Assembly: GCA_035280425.1 (NCBI GenBank)
Contig: DATEFW010000034.1
Span: 62,001-126,000, forward strand
Source: QHXW01 sp035280425
Lineage (GTDB): Bacteria; Acidobacteriota; Terriglobia; Bryobacterales; Bryobacteraceae
Reading direction: 5' to 3'
DNA length: 64,000 bases
The first letter of the stretch is position 1. Each line of letters starts with the position of its first letter. Positions 34,422-43,066 of the stretch are shown here, one piece after another. The position numbers and the translations under genes were made by a program. The notes beneath the pieces are model-generated. The model saw nothing but the letters and a program-made list of their open reading frames with translations, did no database searches and was not told the DNA's origin.

Positions 34422-35987
34422 CTAAATCATTGCAAGTCCGGCTGTCGGAGCAACCAGGCCTATTTGCGCAACGATGTTTTGGAAGCGCGGATCGCCGCAC
34501 AACTGCGCGAAACGCTGGTTAACGTTCAGCCAGATCAATCCACCTTCGCGTTCCTGTACGGCCTTATCCAACCACTCGAAGGCGCGGTCGATCTCGCCGA
34601 GGCCCAAATGCACGGTAGCCACGGCCAGGGCTAATCCGCCGGAGCGCGCATTATCTATCAATACTTCCAGCCGGCGCACGGCCTCGCTCTTCTTTCCCGC
34701 AAGAGCGCACGCGTAAGCCTGAGAAGCGGCCACGCCCGGAACAAGATCGGAACCGTACAGCCGCGCGGCCTGTTCGTAGGCGGCCAGCGCGACGTCGATT
34801 TTGTTCTGCGCTTCGTAAATTTGGCCGAGCACCCAATGCGCGCCGAAGAATCCAGGCGCAAGATCGAGCGCTCGGCGCGCGCACTCCAGCGACTCCTGAT
34901 ACCGGCGGTCCAGACAGAGCACCCAGGCCAAATCGGTATGAATCAAGGGGGAATGCGGAGCGAATTCGCGCGCGACCTTCAACTCGAGGACCGCGCGTCC
35001 GATCATACCCAGCGGAAGCCATGCGCCGACCGCGTACCAGTGATGTGTGTGAGCAAGTCCCGGCCCGAGATCGAGTGACCTGCGGAATTGTTCTTCAGCC
35101 GCAGCAAAATTCCAGTCGTGAATGGAAAACGCCAGGGCCCGCGCGGAGTGTGCGGCAGCCAGGCGGGAGTCGAGCTCCAACGCCTTGGCCGCCAGGCTCT
35201 TCACTCGCGCCATGGCCGCGTTAAGCGGATAGATTCCGGTCAGACCGGCCGCGGCATATAGCCCGGCCAAGCCCGCGTGGGACGCTGCATGCCCCGGATC
35301 GGCGGCAATCGCGCGTTCGAAGTTTTCCATGCCCAGACGGATTGCCTCGGGCGTCGGCTGATCAAGGTAGAGGTAGCCCTTGCGGGAAAATTGCTGAGCA
35401 TCGCTGGGATTGCCGGCCGCATGCGCAGGACCCGTTTCCGGCCGGTTTGCCAGATGGACCCGCAAAACGTCCGCCACAGCCTGCGAAACTTCTTCCTGAA
35501 TCGTGGAAACGTCATCCGCCTTGTGTGAGGCGGGAAGGGAGCTATCAGTTACCGCGCTGCGGCTCGTGGACGGCAGACGGCGATGGCGGAATGCGGGCAC
35601 GTATCGTCCGCTCGGCAAATCGATCCGTACCGGGTCGCTCCACCCCTCGGTCTCGTAATACTGGGCCAGCTTGGCGCGCAGGCGGCGCGCCTGAACGCGC
35701 ACGATGGGATCCGTGCCCGGGTTGAAATTCTCGCCGCGCTCGAATACCGTAACGCCGATCAGGTATTCCTTAAGCCGCACCGCGCGATTGCGCAACGTCT
35801 GCTCGACGACGAAGCGAATAAATCGGCACAGGTCTTTTGAACGCGAGAAGCAGCGCGAAGCGAGAATCCGGTTGAGCTGCTCCTGGACGGCTTCGGGCGT
35901 CGGTATGTGTGGCGCTGCGGGCGGCAAAGGGACGGGTGATGCGGGAAGATCGGTCTGCGTCTCTGGCGTTTGCCCCGTCAAGGTCAT
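34422..35987 (-). CDS. Winged-helix-like/TPR regulator, short form
   Basis: 521 residues. Residues 30-130 form the N-terminal domain shared with the 52138-53886 protein (LNRILASRCFSRSKDLCRFI; DPIVRVQARRLRAKLAQYYE; DLPSGRYVPAFRHRR), probably a winged-helix-like DNA- or protein-binding module. The shared FlgO-like middle domain is missing; only its last helix survives (STIQEEVSQAVADVLRVHLA). Eight or so TPR units follow from about 190. No membrane segment is predicted. It converges with the anti-sigma gene, ten bases apart. Function is probably regulatory, inferred from the N-terminal module. Confidence 0.78.
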   Translation of the reverse strand: MTLTGQTPETQTDLPASPVPLPPAAPHIPTPEAVQEQLNRILASRCFSRSKDLCRFIRFVVEQTLRNRAVRLKEYLIGVTVFERGENFNPGTDPIVRVQARRLRAKLAQYYETEGWSDPVRIDLPSGRYVPAFRHRRLPSTSRSAVTDSSLPASHKADDVSTIQEEVSQAVADVLRVHLANRPETGPAHAAGNPSDAQQFSRKGYLYLDQPTPEAIRLGMENFERAIAADPGHAASHAGLAGLYAAAGLTGIYPLNAAMARVKSLAAKALELDSRLAAAHSARALAFSIHDWNFAAAEEQFRRSLDLGPGLAHTHHWYAVGAWLPLGMIGRAVLELKVAREFAPHSPLIHTDLAWVLCLDRRYQESLECARRALDLAPGFFGAHWVLGQIYEAQNKIDVALAAYEQAARLYGSDLVPGVAASQAYACALAGKKSEAVRRLEVLIDNARSGGLALAVATVHLGLGEIDRAFEWLDKAVQEREGGLIWLNVNQRFAQLCGDPRFQNIVAQIGLVAPTAGLAMI

Positions 35988-36006
35988 TGGTTTGAAAACC
36001 GCCGGA

Positions 36007-37074
36007 TTAGCTGGCGAGAATCGCCTCCCTCATTTTTCTGGGGAGATCCTGGCGTTTGTGCCAGCGCAGGAAGGCATCTACCAGGCGCGGGTCGAACATG
36101 CGGCCGCTCTGCTGCGACATTTCCGCGAGCGCTTCGGCGCTGGAGAGCGCTTTTCGGTATGGACGATCGTGCGTGAGAACATCGAAACTGTCGGTGATGG
36201 CCACGATGCGCGCCGCGATCGGAATGTCTGCGCCCTTGAGATTCGCGTATCCCGAGCCATCCCAATATTCGTGATGGTAAAGCGCGATCTCTTCGGCCAG
36301 TTGGAGTAAAGGCACCTGCGTTCCCGAGAGAATGCGTGCGCCGAGAGCCGCATGCAGCTTGACCTGCTCGGCTTCCTCCGGGGTCAAAGTGGACGTTTTT
36401 TTAAGAATCGCGTCCGGCACGCCGATTTTTCCGACGTCATGCAGGGGAGCGGCGAGGCGAATGAGTTCCACCTGGGCTTTCGGCAGGCCGGCGGCGTGCG
36501 CCAGTACCGCAGACATTTCGCCAACGCGCTTGGGATGTTCGCCGGTCGGGTCCTCGCGGTACTCGGCGGCCATGGCGAGACGCTGGAGAATCTCGATGCG
36601 GGCCTCTTCGAGCTCCTCGGTCTGCTCGCGCACTTTTTCCTCGAGAACCTGGTTTTGATTTTGCAGGCGCAGATGCAGAAACCGCGTTTCGAGCAGGTTC
36701 TTAATGCGCAGCAGAACTTCGGTGGCATCCAGCGGCTTGGTGAGAAAATCCTTGGCCCCCATGGAAAGCGCTTTCTGCTTGGCCTCGGCATTGACCTCCG
36801 CGGTCAGAACCAGGATCGGCAGGTAGGCGCCTTCCGGGATGCGCGGGCTGACCTGCTGCATGACTGAATAGCCATCCAGGTGCGGCATCATCAGGTCGAG
36901 CAGAATGAGGTCCGGCTGAAATTTGCCGAACATCGGCAGCACCTGGCGCGGATCAGTGGTGCTTAGAAAATTGGAATAGCCGGCGGTCTGGAGCAGACGC
37001 TCGAGCAACTGCACGTTGGCCGGCTGATCGTCGACGATCAGGATGTGAGCTTGTTTGAGGTTGTCTTCTTTCAT
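36007..37074 (-). CDS. Response regulator with HD-GYP domain (variant GYA)
   Basis: 355 residues. Residues 9-130 are a receiver domain (ILIVDDQPANVQLLERLL; phospho-Asp in PDLILLDLMMPHLDG; conserved Lys in FLTKPLDA). A coiled coil (about 135-165) leads to an HD-GYP domain with the HD of LHDVGKIGVPD and HHEYWDGSGYANLKG. The GYP of c-di-GMP phosphodiesterases is GYA here and the loop is one residue shorter. Family members degrade c-di-GMP; activity of this variant is uncertain. It overlaps the upstream hybrid kinase gene by four bases, its probable partner. Confidence 0.92.
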   Translation of the reverse strand: MKEDNLKQAHILIVDDQPANVQLLERLLQTAGYSNFLSTTDPRQVLPMFGKFQPDLILLDLMMPHLDGYSVMQQVSPRIPEGAYLPILVLTAEVNAEAKQKALSMGAKDFLTKPLDATEVLLRIKNLLETRFLHLRLQNQNQVLEEKVREQTEELEEARIEILQRLAMAAEYREDPTGEHPKRVGEMSAVLAHAAGLPKAQVELIRLAAPLHDVGKIGVPDAILKKTSTLTPEEAEQVKLHAALGARILSGTQVPLLQLAEEIALYHHEYWDGSGYANLKGADIPIAARIVAITDSFDVLTHDRPYRKALSSAEALAEMSQQSGRMFDPRLVDAFLRWHKRQDLPRKMREAILAS

Positions 37075-38741
37075 GATGGCGAACCGTCCTTTTCGGTCAG
37101 ACAGGTATCCAGCAGTTCCAGGAAGCGTTTGATGTCGAGCGGCTTGGGGAGATAATCCAACACGCCCATGCCGATCAGGCGTTCGATGCGCCCGTGGGTC
37201 GCGTCGGCGCTGATCACAATCACCGGAATGTCCTTCAACTCGGGCTCCTGTCGCAGCCCGATCAGCACATCCTCTCCGGAGATGTCCGGCAGGTGAAGAT
37301 CGAGCAGGATCAGGTCCGGCCGGTGCTCGCGCGCCAGATCGAGGCCCAGGCGCCCCTGCATCGCCGGGACCAGCCGCACGTTGGGGCGGTGCACCATGAT
37401 GTGCTCGATGAGCGTGATGTTGGAAAGATTGTCTTCCACGTACAGCACGATCCGTTCGCGGGCGTGCGGAGTGGTGTCGGGCGGCGCAGGCAGCTCCTCG
37501 ATTGCGGTTTCGGCCTGCTCGAGCGGATCTTGAACGAGCGGAAGATCCAGAGAAAACGTGCAGCCGCGGTCGGGGTTGTTCTCTACGTCGATCGAGCCGC
37601 CCATCATCTCGAGCAACCGCTTGGAAAGCGCGAGACCCAGGCCGGTGCCTTCGACGCCGGTCTGCTCCGCGCCCAGCCGCTCGAAAGGTGTGAACAGCTT
37701 TTCACGATCGTCCAGCTTGATGCCTGGGCCAGTGTCCCGCACCATTACGCGCAGGCGATGGTTTTCGAACTCTTTGGCGGAAATCGTCACTGTGCCGGAG
37801 TCGCAGTTGTACTTGATGGCATTCGAGATAACATTGAGCAGCACCTGCTTGAGGCGCTGCTGGTCGGCCAGCACGTGGCGCTTGCGCACGTGTGCCAGTT
37901 CGTCACGGAGGCTGATCTTGCGCCGTATCGCCATCGGCGTCAGAAGGTCCAACGTCTCCTGCACCGCGGAGCTGATCAGGACGGGCTCAGGGGAGAACGA
38001 CAGGCGGCCGGCCTCGATGCGCGAGATCTCGAGCACTTCGTTGATCAGACCCAGCAGGTGCTGGCCGGCTTTCAAAATCTGACCGACCGACTCCCGCTTG
38101 TCGCGATCGAGCTGCGCCATGTCCAGCAGTTGAGCGAATCCGAGAATCGCGTTGAGCGGCGTGCGCAGCTCATGGCTCATGCGCGAAAGGAATTCGCTTT
38201 TCGCCCGGTTGGCCTTCTCGGCTTCTTCTTTGGAGCGCCGCAACGCCACCGTGAGCCGCTCTCGCTCGGCCACTTCGTTGGCCAACAACTGTTCCGCCAG
38301 CCGGCGATCCGTGACGTCGAGCAGCACGGAGCGAATGCCGGTCACTTCCCCGGAGCGGTCGCGGATCAGGCTGTCATAGAGCTCCAGGATCAGGTAGCCG
38401 CCGTCGCGCCGGATGAAATCGTGCTCATACGGCTCGATCAGCTCTTCGCAGGATACTTTGCGGTAGATAGCCTCCCGGCATTCGCGCTGCTGATCGGTCG
38501 AGACGAACTCCCAAACCGGCTTGCCGATCATTTCTTCCGGCGCAAAACGCAACATCCGGCACTCGGCCTGGTTCACGCGGCGCAAGATGCCCGAGGCGTC
38601 GATCTCGTGATAAGCTACCGGCGCAAGCTCGAATAATTCCCGAAAAGAGGACTCAATTTCCGTAATAGGTTCTATAATTTGAGTTACTGGCAGCGATTTT
38701 GGCCCGGGTTTATCCGTACTGGACGAGTGTCCGCGGATCAT
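37071..38741 (-). CDS. PAS-domain hybrid histidine kinase (HisKA-HATPase-REC), soluble
   Basis: 556 residues. A PAS domain with PAC end (about 32-148; FELAPVAYHEIDASGI, then GIRSVLLDVTDRR) precedes HisKA with the phospho-His in SRMSHELRTPLN (His190), the ATPase domain (N-box NVISNAIKYN, DTGPGI, GTGLGLALSKR) and a C-terminal receiver (phospho-Asp in LILLDLHLPDISGED; Lys in YLPKPLDIKRF). No membrane segments, so it probably senses a cytoplasmic signal. It is the first gene of a two-gene unit with the HD-GYP regulator. Its PAS domain closely resembles that of the divergent kinase at 39360. Confidence 0.94.
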   Translation of the reverse strand: MIRGHSSSTDKPGPKSLPVTQIIEPITEIESSFRELFELAPVAYHEIDASGILRRVNQAECRMLRFAPEEMIGKPVWEFVSTDQQRECREAIYRKVSCEELIEPYEHDFIRRDGGYLILELYDSLIRDRSGEVTGIRSVLLDVTDRRLAEQLLANEVAERERLTVALRRSKEEAEKANRAKSEFLSRMSHELRTPLNAILGFAQLLDMAQLDRDKRESVGQILKAGQHLLGLINEVLEISRIEAGRLSFSPEPVLISSAVQETLDLLTPMAIRRKISLRDELAHVRKRHVLADQQRLKQVLLNVISNAIKYNCDSGTVTISAKEFENHRLRVMVRDTGPGIKLDDREKLFTPFERLGAEQTGVEGTGLGLALSKRLLEMMGGSIDVENNPDRGCTFSLDLPLVQDPLEQAETAIEELPAPPDTTPHARERIVLYVEDNLSNITLIEHIMVHRPNVRLVPAMQGRLGLDLAREHRPDLILLDLHLPDISGEDVLIGLRQEPELKDIPVIVISADATHGRIERLIGMGVLDYLPKPLDIKRFLELLDTCLTEKDGSPS

Positions 38742-39359
38742 GATTTGGTTCCATTAAAGCAAATAGCGGCGCTCATGAGCAAGAACAATGACGAAAAATA
38801 GCGGAATCTAAAATATAAAGTCATGCCATTTTCGGCCTATTAATTCCGGGCGTGATGCTCTTTTCGCGAGGTATGGCGGCGACTTCTTTGGCTGAGAAAC
38901 GAACAGCGCCTCCTCTGAACGGAGGCACGGTTACGCCATAAATACCGATGCACAGCCTTCTCTGGAAGCTTGACAAGTCACCAGTCCTTTCCAGGATGCG
39001 GCAACGCCACTCAGATGAAGTCCGGCCGCCACACTTCGGTCGCATCCCGCTGCGTATGAGCGGCGCGGGGAATGCGGCTGGAGTACCCCAGCGGATTGCA
39101 CCGGCGGCCTGCCTGAAGAACTATTTTCGCCGCGAGTCAATTGTAGGTTTCAAGCGCCGAAGTAACAAGTAAAAAGCTCTTCTTTTACCGTAAAAATAAA
39201 AGATTTAACCGCCAGTAAGATAGGCTTAAAATCAGCACCATTCCGGACGGAGAAAGGTGGCTGGGGTTTATAACCTCAGTTATAAAATTGCATTTACTCG
39301 TTAACTAAAGAAATATAGACCATCCGGAACCGATAACCTTAACATGGTTGTAGCCGGCC
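38742..39359. other. Intergenic region between divergent kinase genes
   Basis: 618 bases with no gene I can support; short reading frames on either strand lack ribosome-binding sites and protein-like composition. It contains a six-base-pair hairpin (38908-38926; GCCTCC with GGAGGC, loop TCTGAAC) and becomes AT-rich toward the plus-strand kinase, where a promoter is placed at 39204-39232. TTATAA occurs twice close together near 39280-39295. A large shared control region for both signalling units is plausible. No riboswitch class was recognised. Confidence 0.5.
39204..39232 (+). promoter_or_regulatory. Promoter for the membrane-bound kinase gene
   Basis: TTTAAC (39204-39209), 17-base spacer, TAAAAT (39227-39232), leaving a leader of about 120 bases before the ATG at 39360. 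The -35 is weak. Confidence 0.4.
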
Positions 39360-41411
39360 ATGGCCACGCACGCGACCAGCCTGTTGAACCGCTGTTGGGC
39401 CAGTCTTACACTGCGCACGCGGGCCCTTGCACTATTGTTAATCCCCTTGCCTTTCGTGATCGTAGGAGCAATCACCCTGCGGCGAGCCGGGGCGGAAGGG
39501 CAACTGCTTGGAGCGCAAATCGCGCACGTCTGGGAGATACGCAGCAGTTTGCACGAGGTTATGGTTTTGCTGTCAGATGCCGAAGCGTCTGTCCGGGAAT
39601 TCTCGCGCCACCAGGATAGGAATTCGTTGCAGCCGTATCTCCGGTCGAAAGAATTGCTGCCTGCCTCGACAGCTCATTTGCGCGAGTTAGCCGAAAATGA
39701 TGCGAAATTGTCGGCACAGTGGCGCGAAGCCGAAGCCTTGGTGGCACGGGAATTCCAATCTCTTGACGCTGCTTCGGCCCGTACATCGGGCAAGCCGCCC
39801 GCGCAGGCAGCAGAAGGCGACCAATCCTCCAGCCGGCGTTCTATCCTGCGAGCCAAGGTTGCGTCGATCGAGTTAGAGCAAGACCGGCTGCTGCAAATCT
39901 ATTCGCAATATGTGGAGCGGGTGCGCTACCGTTCGCTAGCGGTACTTGCAGCAAGCGCAGTGGCGGGAGTTTTTTTTCAGATCGTGGCTACGCTCTGGTT
40001 GGCGGGCAGCGTCTCGGGACAAATCCGGGCGATCGAGCAAAATGCAGAACTTTTCTGTCAGGGCCGGCCGCCGCAGCGGCTCATCCTGGACAGCCGCGAG
40101 CTGCATGATTTAGGCAAACGCCTTCAGGCAGCCGCCGCCGTGGCCGAAGGTCATGAGCGTGAGGTGCGCGACAGCGAAGAAAGATTCCGCACCCTGTTCC
40201 GCGACGCTCCCATCGCTTATCACGAGACCGACTGCGATGGCATTATCCGCCATGTCAACGTGGCGGAATGCGCGCTGATGGGACTGGAGCGCGACGAGTT
40301 GGTGGGCAAGCGCGTATGGGAGATCGTTGCGCCGCAAAGCCGGAACAGTGTCGAACTTAAAGTGCGCGAGCGCCTGGCCGGGACGCGCCCCGCCACTCCC
40401 TACGAATGCGATTACGAGTGCCGCGATCACACACTGGTGACGGTAGAGGTGCACGAGAACCTGATTCGCGACAAGGATGGCCGTGTTGTCGGCATTCGCT
40501 CCGCCCTGCTCGATGTCACGGCTCGCAAGATGGTCGACATGGCCGGCAAGAAGGTTGAGCAGTACGCCCAGGAACTCCGGACGAAAAATGAAGAGCTGCT
40601 GCTCGCGCTGACGGCGGCCCGGGAAGCGAGCGCCACGAAGGGACGCTTTCTCGCAGCGATGTCTCACGAACTGCGAACGCCCCTGAACGGCATTATCGGA
40701 CTGACCGAGCTGATGTATGACGGCGTGGTCGGGCCGGTATCGGCGGAGCACCAGGAATATCTGGGAGATATTCTCGCCAGTTCGCGGCACCTGCTTCAGC
40801 TTGTCAACGAGGTGCTGGACCTGGCGAAGGTCGAGGCGGGAAAAATGGACTTCCGGCCCGCGCGAGTGGAAATCCGGCCATTATTGCATGAGGTTTGCGA
40901 CGTGATGCGGATTCTGGCCGAAAAAAAGCATATCTCGATCATTATCCACGACGCGGACGACTTAGAGGCCGTGGTCACGGACAGCGCGCGACTGAAGCAG
41001 GTGGTTTACAACTACGTTTCGAATGCCATCAAGTTTACACCGGAAGGCGGCGTGATCCAGTTGCGCGTAGCTTGGGAAGGCGCCGAATCATTTCGTGTGG
41101 AGGTCGAAGATAACGGGCCGGGCATCAGCCAGGATGACCTGCCGCGCCTGTTTGCCGACTTCCGGCAACTCAACGACGCCAATCCAGGAACCGGACTTGG
41201 CCTGGCGCTTACGAAGCGCATCGCCGAGGGGCTGGGCGGCGGCGTAGGCGTCAAGAGCGTTCCGGGATGCGGCAGTGTGTTTTATGCCATTCTTCCCGGC
41301 GGGCGTCCAGATACTCCGGGCGAAACACCGGAGACGCATCGCTCTAATGAGGGTGCGAGCGCAGTTTTTTCCTCGATCCCGATCCGGCCCGAGATCGTGC
41401 GGTCAGTTTAG
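39360..41411 (+). CDS. Membrane-bound PAS histidine kinase
   Basis: 683 residues. A first helix (about 21-41, RALALLLIPLPFVIVGAITL), an extracytoplasmic helical domain of the CHASE3 size range (about 42-190), a second helix (about 192-216), a linker, PAS/PAC (about 274-390; LFRDAPIAYHETDCDGIIRH), HisKA with His436 in AAMSHELRTPLNG and an ATPase domain (NYVSNAIKFT, DNGPGIS, GTGLGLALTKR). A disordered tail of about 45 residues follows. No receiver domain is attached; the next gene, 110 bases on, encodes REC-HPt-REC, the likely phosphotransfer partner. It presumably controls the downstream glycosyltransferase operon. Confidence 0.93.
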   Translation: MATHATSLLNRCWASLTLRTRALALLLIPLPFVIVGAITLRRAGAEGQLLGAQIAHVWEIRSSLHEVMVLLSDAEASVREFSRHQDRNSLQPYLRSKELLPASTAHLRELAENDAKLSAQWREAEALVAREFQSLDAASARTSGKPPAQAAEGDQSSSRRSILRAKVASIELEQDRLLQIYSQYVERVRYRSLAVLAASAVAGVFFQIVATLWLAGSVSGQIRAIEQNAELFCQGRPPQRLILDSRELHDLGKRLQAAAAVAEGHEREVRDSEERFRTLFRDAPIAYHETDCDGIIRHVNVAECALMGLERDELVGKRVWEIVAPQSRNSVELKVRERLAGTRPATPYECDYECRDHTLVTVEVHENLIRDKDGRVVGIRSALLDVTARKMVDMAGKKVEQYAQELRTKNEELLLALTAAREASATKGRFLAAMSHELRTPLNGIIGLTELMYDGVVGPVSAEHQEYLGDILASSRHLLQLVNEVLDLAKVEAGKMDFRPARVEIRPLLHEVCDVMRILAEKKHISIIIHDADDLEAVVTDSARLKQVVYNYVSNAIKFTPEGGVIQLRVAWEGAESFRVEVEDNGPGISQDDLPRLFADFRQLNDANPGTGLGLALTKRIAEGLGGGVGVKSVPGCGSVFYAILPGGRPDTPGETPETHRSNEGASAVFSSIPIRPEIVRSV

Positions 41412-41521
41412 GAGGCAAATGGCAAGTTTCGGAGCATCGTTGAAACCGGCAGCGGCCGTCTTCGGCCCCGCCGCACCGGCAGCGTCTTTCAGAATTCCGC
41501 TGCGGGCCGCCGAGGTCATTC

Positions 41522-43066
41522 ATGTCTAATAATTCCGTGCTTATTGTGGACGACACCCCTGTCAACCTGAAGCTGGTGCGCGTCCTTTTATCCCGGCAAG
41601 GCTTCGACGTTCGTACGGCAAACACCGCCGAGGAAGCGCTCGACGTGGCCAAGAGTTTTCGCCCGCGGTTGGTGCTGGCGGATATTCAGTTGCCGGGAAT
41701 GGACGGCCTCGAGATGACGCGGCGATTGAAGTCCGACCCGGCTACGCAGAACACGATCGTGCTGGCGCTGACCGCCTTTGCCATGAAGGGCGACGAACAG
41801 AAGGCGTTCGCCGCAGGCTGCGACGGCTACATCACCAAGCCGATCGATACCCGCACATTTCCGGCGTTAATCAGGAAATATCTGGCGCAAACGTCCGAAA
41901 ACTCGGGCGGCGTTCCGCAAGGCCCTGAGCCGGTGGCTCAGCCGCGCGGCATTCCGTTGCGGGAAATGCAGCAGAGTTTCCTGGCCGACGCGGTCGCTTC
42001 CAGCGGAAAACTCATCAGCACCCTTGCATTCGGCTTCGATCAGTCGGAAGTGCAGGTGATGGCGCATCGTTGGGCCGGGGCGGCGGGCTCGGTCGGTTAC
42101 CCGGAAATCAGCGAGCGCGCCCGTGATTTGGAGCGGCGTCTCACCGACAACGGAGTTGCGTCTCAGGACGACGTGCGCGATAGCCTTGTGCACCTGGCCC
42201 GATTATTTACCGAAGGTTTACAAGGACTCTCGCAGGGAGTTACTGCGCCACTAAACCAGCCGCCGAGAGCGTCTGCGGCTTCGCCAGGGTTCCCATCGCC
42301 GGCACTGGCCCAAGCCCTTCGCGGCAGACGGTTTGGATTGGTTGGGTTCACGCCGGAAGAATCGGCTCGGATTTCCCAATGTGTGGCGCGCGTACAGGCG
42401 TTTTCGACTGAGCTCGCCGCCGGCAGCTTCACCAGTCCTGAATCGCTGCGCCTTTTCGACGTCGTGCTGCTCAACGTGCCGGCCGGAATGAAATCGGTCC
42501 CGCAGTTGGACAAGCCTGTCTTGCTGGTTGGCCCTCGCGATCTATTGGTCACCCTCGCGCGTCCGGATCAAACCGGATTGGAGGATTTCCTGTTCTCCCC
42601 GTGGACCGCGGAAGAGGCCGTTCTCCGGTCTTATTTGGTGTTATCGCGCGCCGGCCAGAGCAGTGTCGCCATGCTTCCCGCGGCGCGAAACGAAAAGATG
42701 CGCATTCTGGTGGCCGACGACGATTCCACGATTCGCGCGCTGGTGGAGGCATCGGTGAAGAACTCCGGGCTCGAGTGCCGTTCTGCGGTTGACGGCAGCG
42801 CCGCCCTCGATACCATCCGCGCCTGGCATCCCGATGCCGTGGTGCTCGACGTGAATATGCCGAACCTGAACGGCTTTCAGGTCCTTTCCTCGCTGCGCAA
42901 TGAACCGGCGACGAAGGGAATTCGCGTCATCCTGCTCACGGCGTTGCAGCGGGAGACCGACGTAATCCGTGGTTTCGGGTTAGGCGCGGACGATTACGTG
43001 GTGAAGCCTTTCAGCCCGATGGAACTGATCGCGCGGCTGAAGCGGCTGCTTGGCAGACAACCGTGA
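41522..43066 (+). CDS. Response regulator with REC-HPt-linker-REC layout
   Basis: 514 residues. REC1 (5-120) has phospho-Asp54 in VLADIQLPGMDG and Lys in YITKPIDT. An HPt-like domain (about 145-230) has His182 in AHRWAGAAGSVG, the histidine phosphotransfer motif. A middle part (about 255-385) looks like a degenerate receiver (RRFGLVGFTPEESARISQCV, lacking the acidic cluster). REC2 (about 393-512) has DD in ILVADDDST, Asp in VVLDVNMPNLNG and Lys in VVKPFSPMELI. No output domain is present, so this is a phosphorelay hub. It overlaps the next gene by four bases, so phosphorelay and export genes are co-transcribed. Confidence 0.9.
   Translation: MSNNSVLIVDDTPVNLKLVRVLLSRQGFDVRTANTAEEALDVAKSFRPRLVLADIQLPGMDGLEMTRRLKSDPATQNTIVLALTAFAMKGDEQKAFAAGCDGYITKPIDTRTFPALIRKYLAQTSENSGGVPQGPEPVAQPRGIPLREMQQSFLADAVASSGKLISTLAFGFDQSEVQVMAHRWAGAAGSVGYPEISERARDLERRLTDNGVASQDDVRDSLVHLARLFTEGLQGLSQGVTAPLNQPPRASAASPGFPSPALAQALRGRRFGLVGFTPEESARISQCVARVQAFSTELAAGSFTSPESLRLFDVVLLNVPAGMKSVPQLDKPVLLVGPRDLLVTLARPDQTGLEDFLFSPWTAEEAVLRSYLVLSRAGQSSVAMLPAARNEKMRILVADDDSTIRALVEASVKNSGLECRSAVDGSAALDTIRAWHPDAVVLDVNMPNLNGFQVLSSLRNEPATKGIRVILLTALQRETDVIRGFGLGADDYVVKPFSPMELIARLKRLLGRQP

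Noticed and set aside
37194..38636. 480-codon plus-strand reading frame
   Set aside because: Antisense to the hybrid kinase, whose motifs are unambiguous.
38908..38926. c-di-GMP riboswitch around the intergenic hairpin
   Set aside because: The hairpin is short and the conserved GEMM core bases are not present on either strand.
38821..39172. Short reading frames on both strands in the kinase intergenic region
   Set aside because: No ribosome-binding sites, Arg/Pro-rich shadow-like composition, and no domain.
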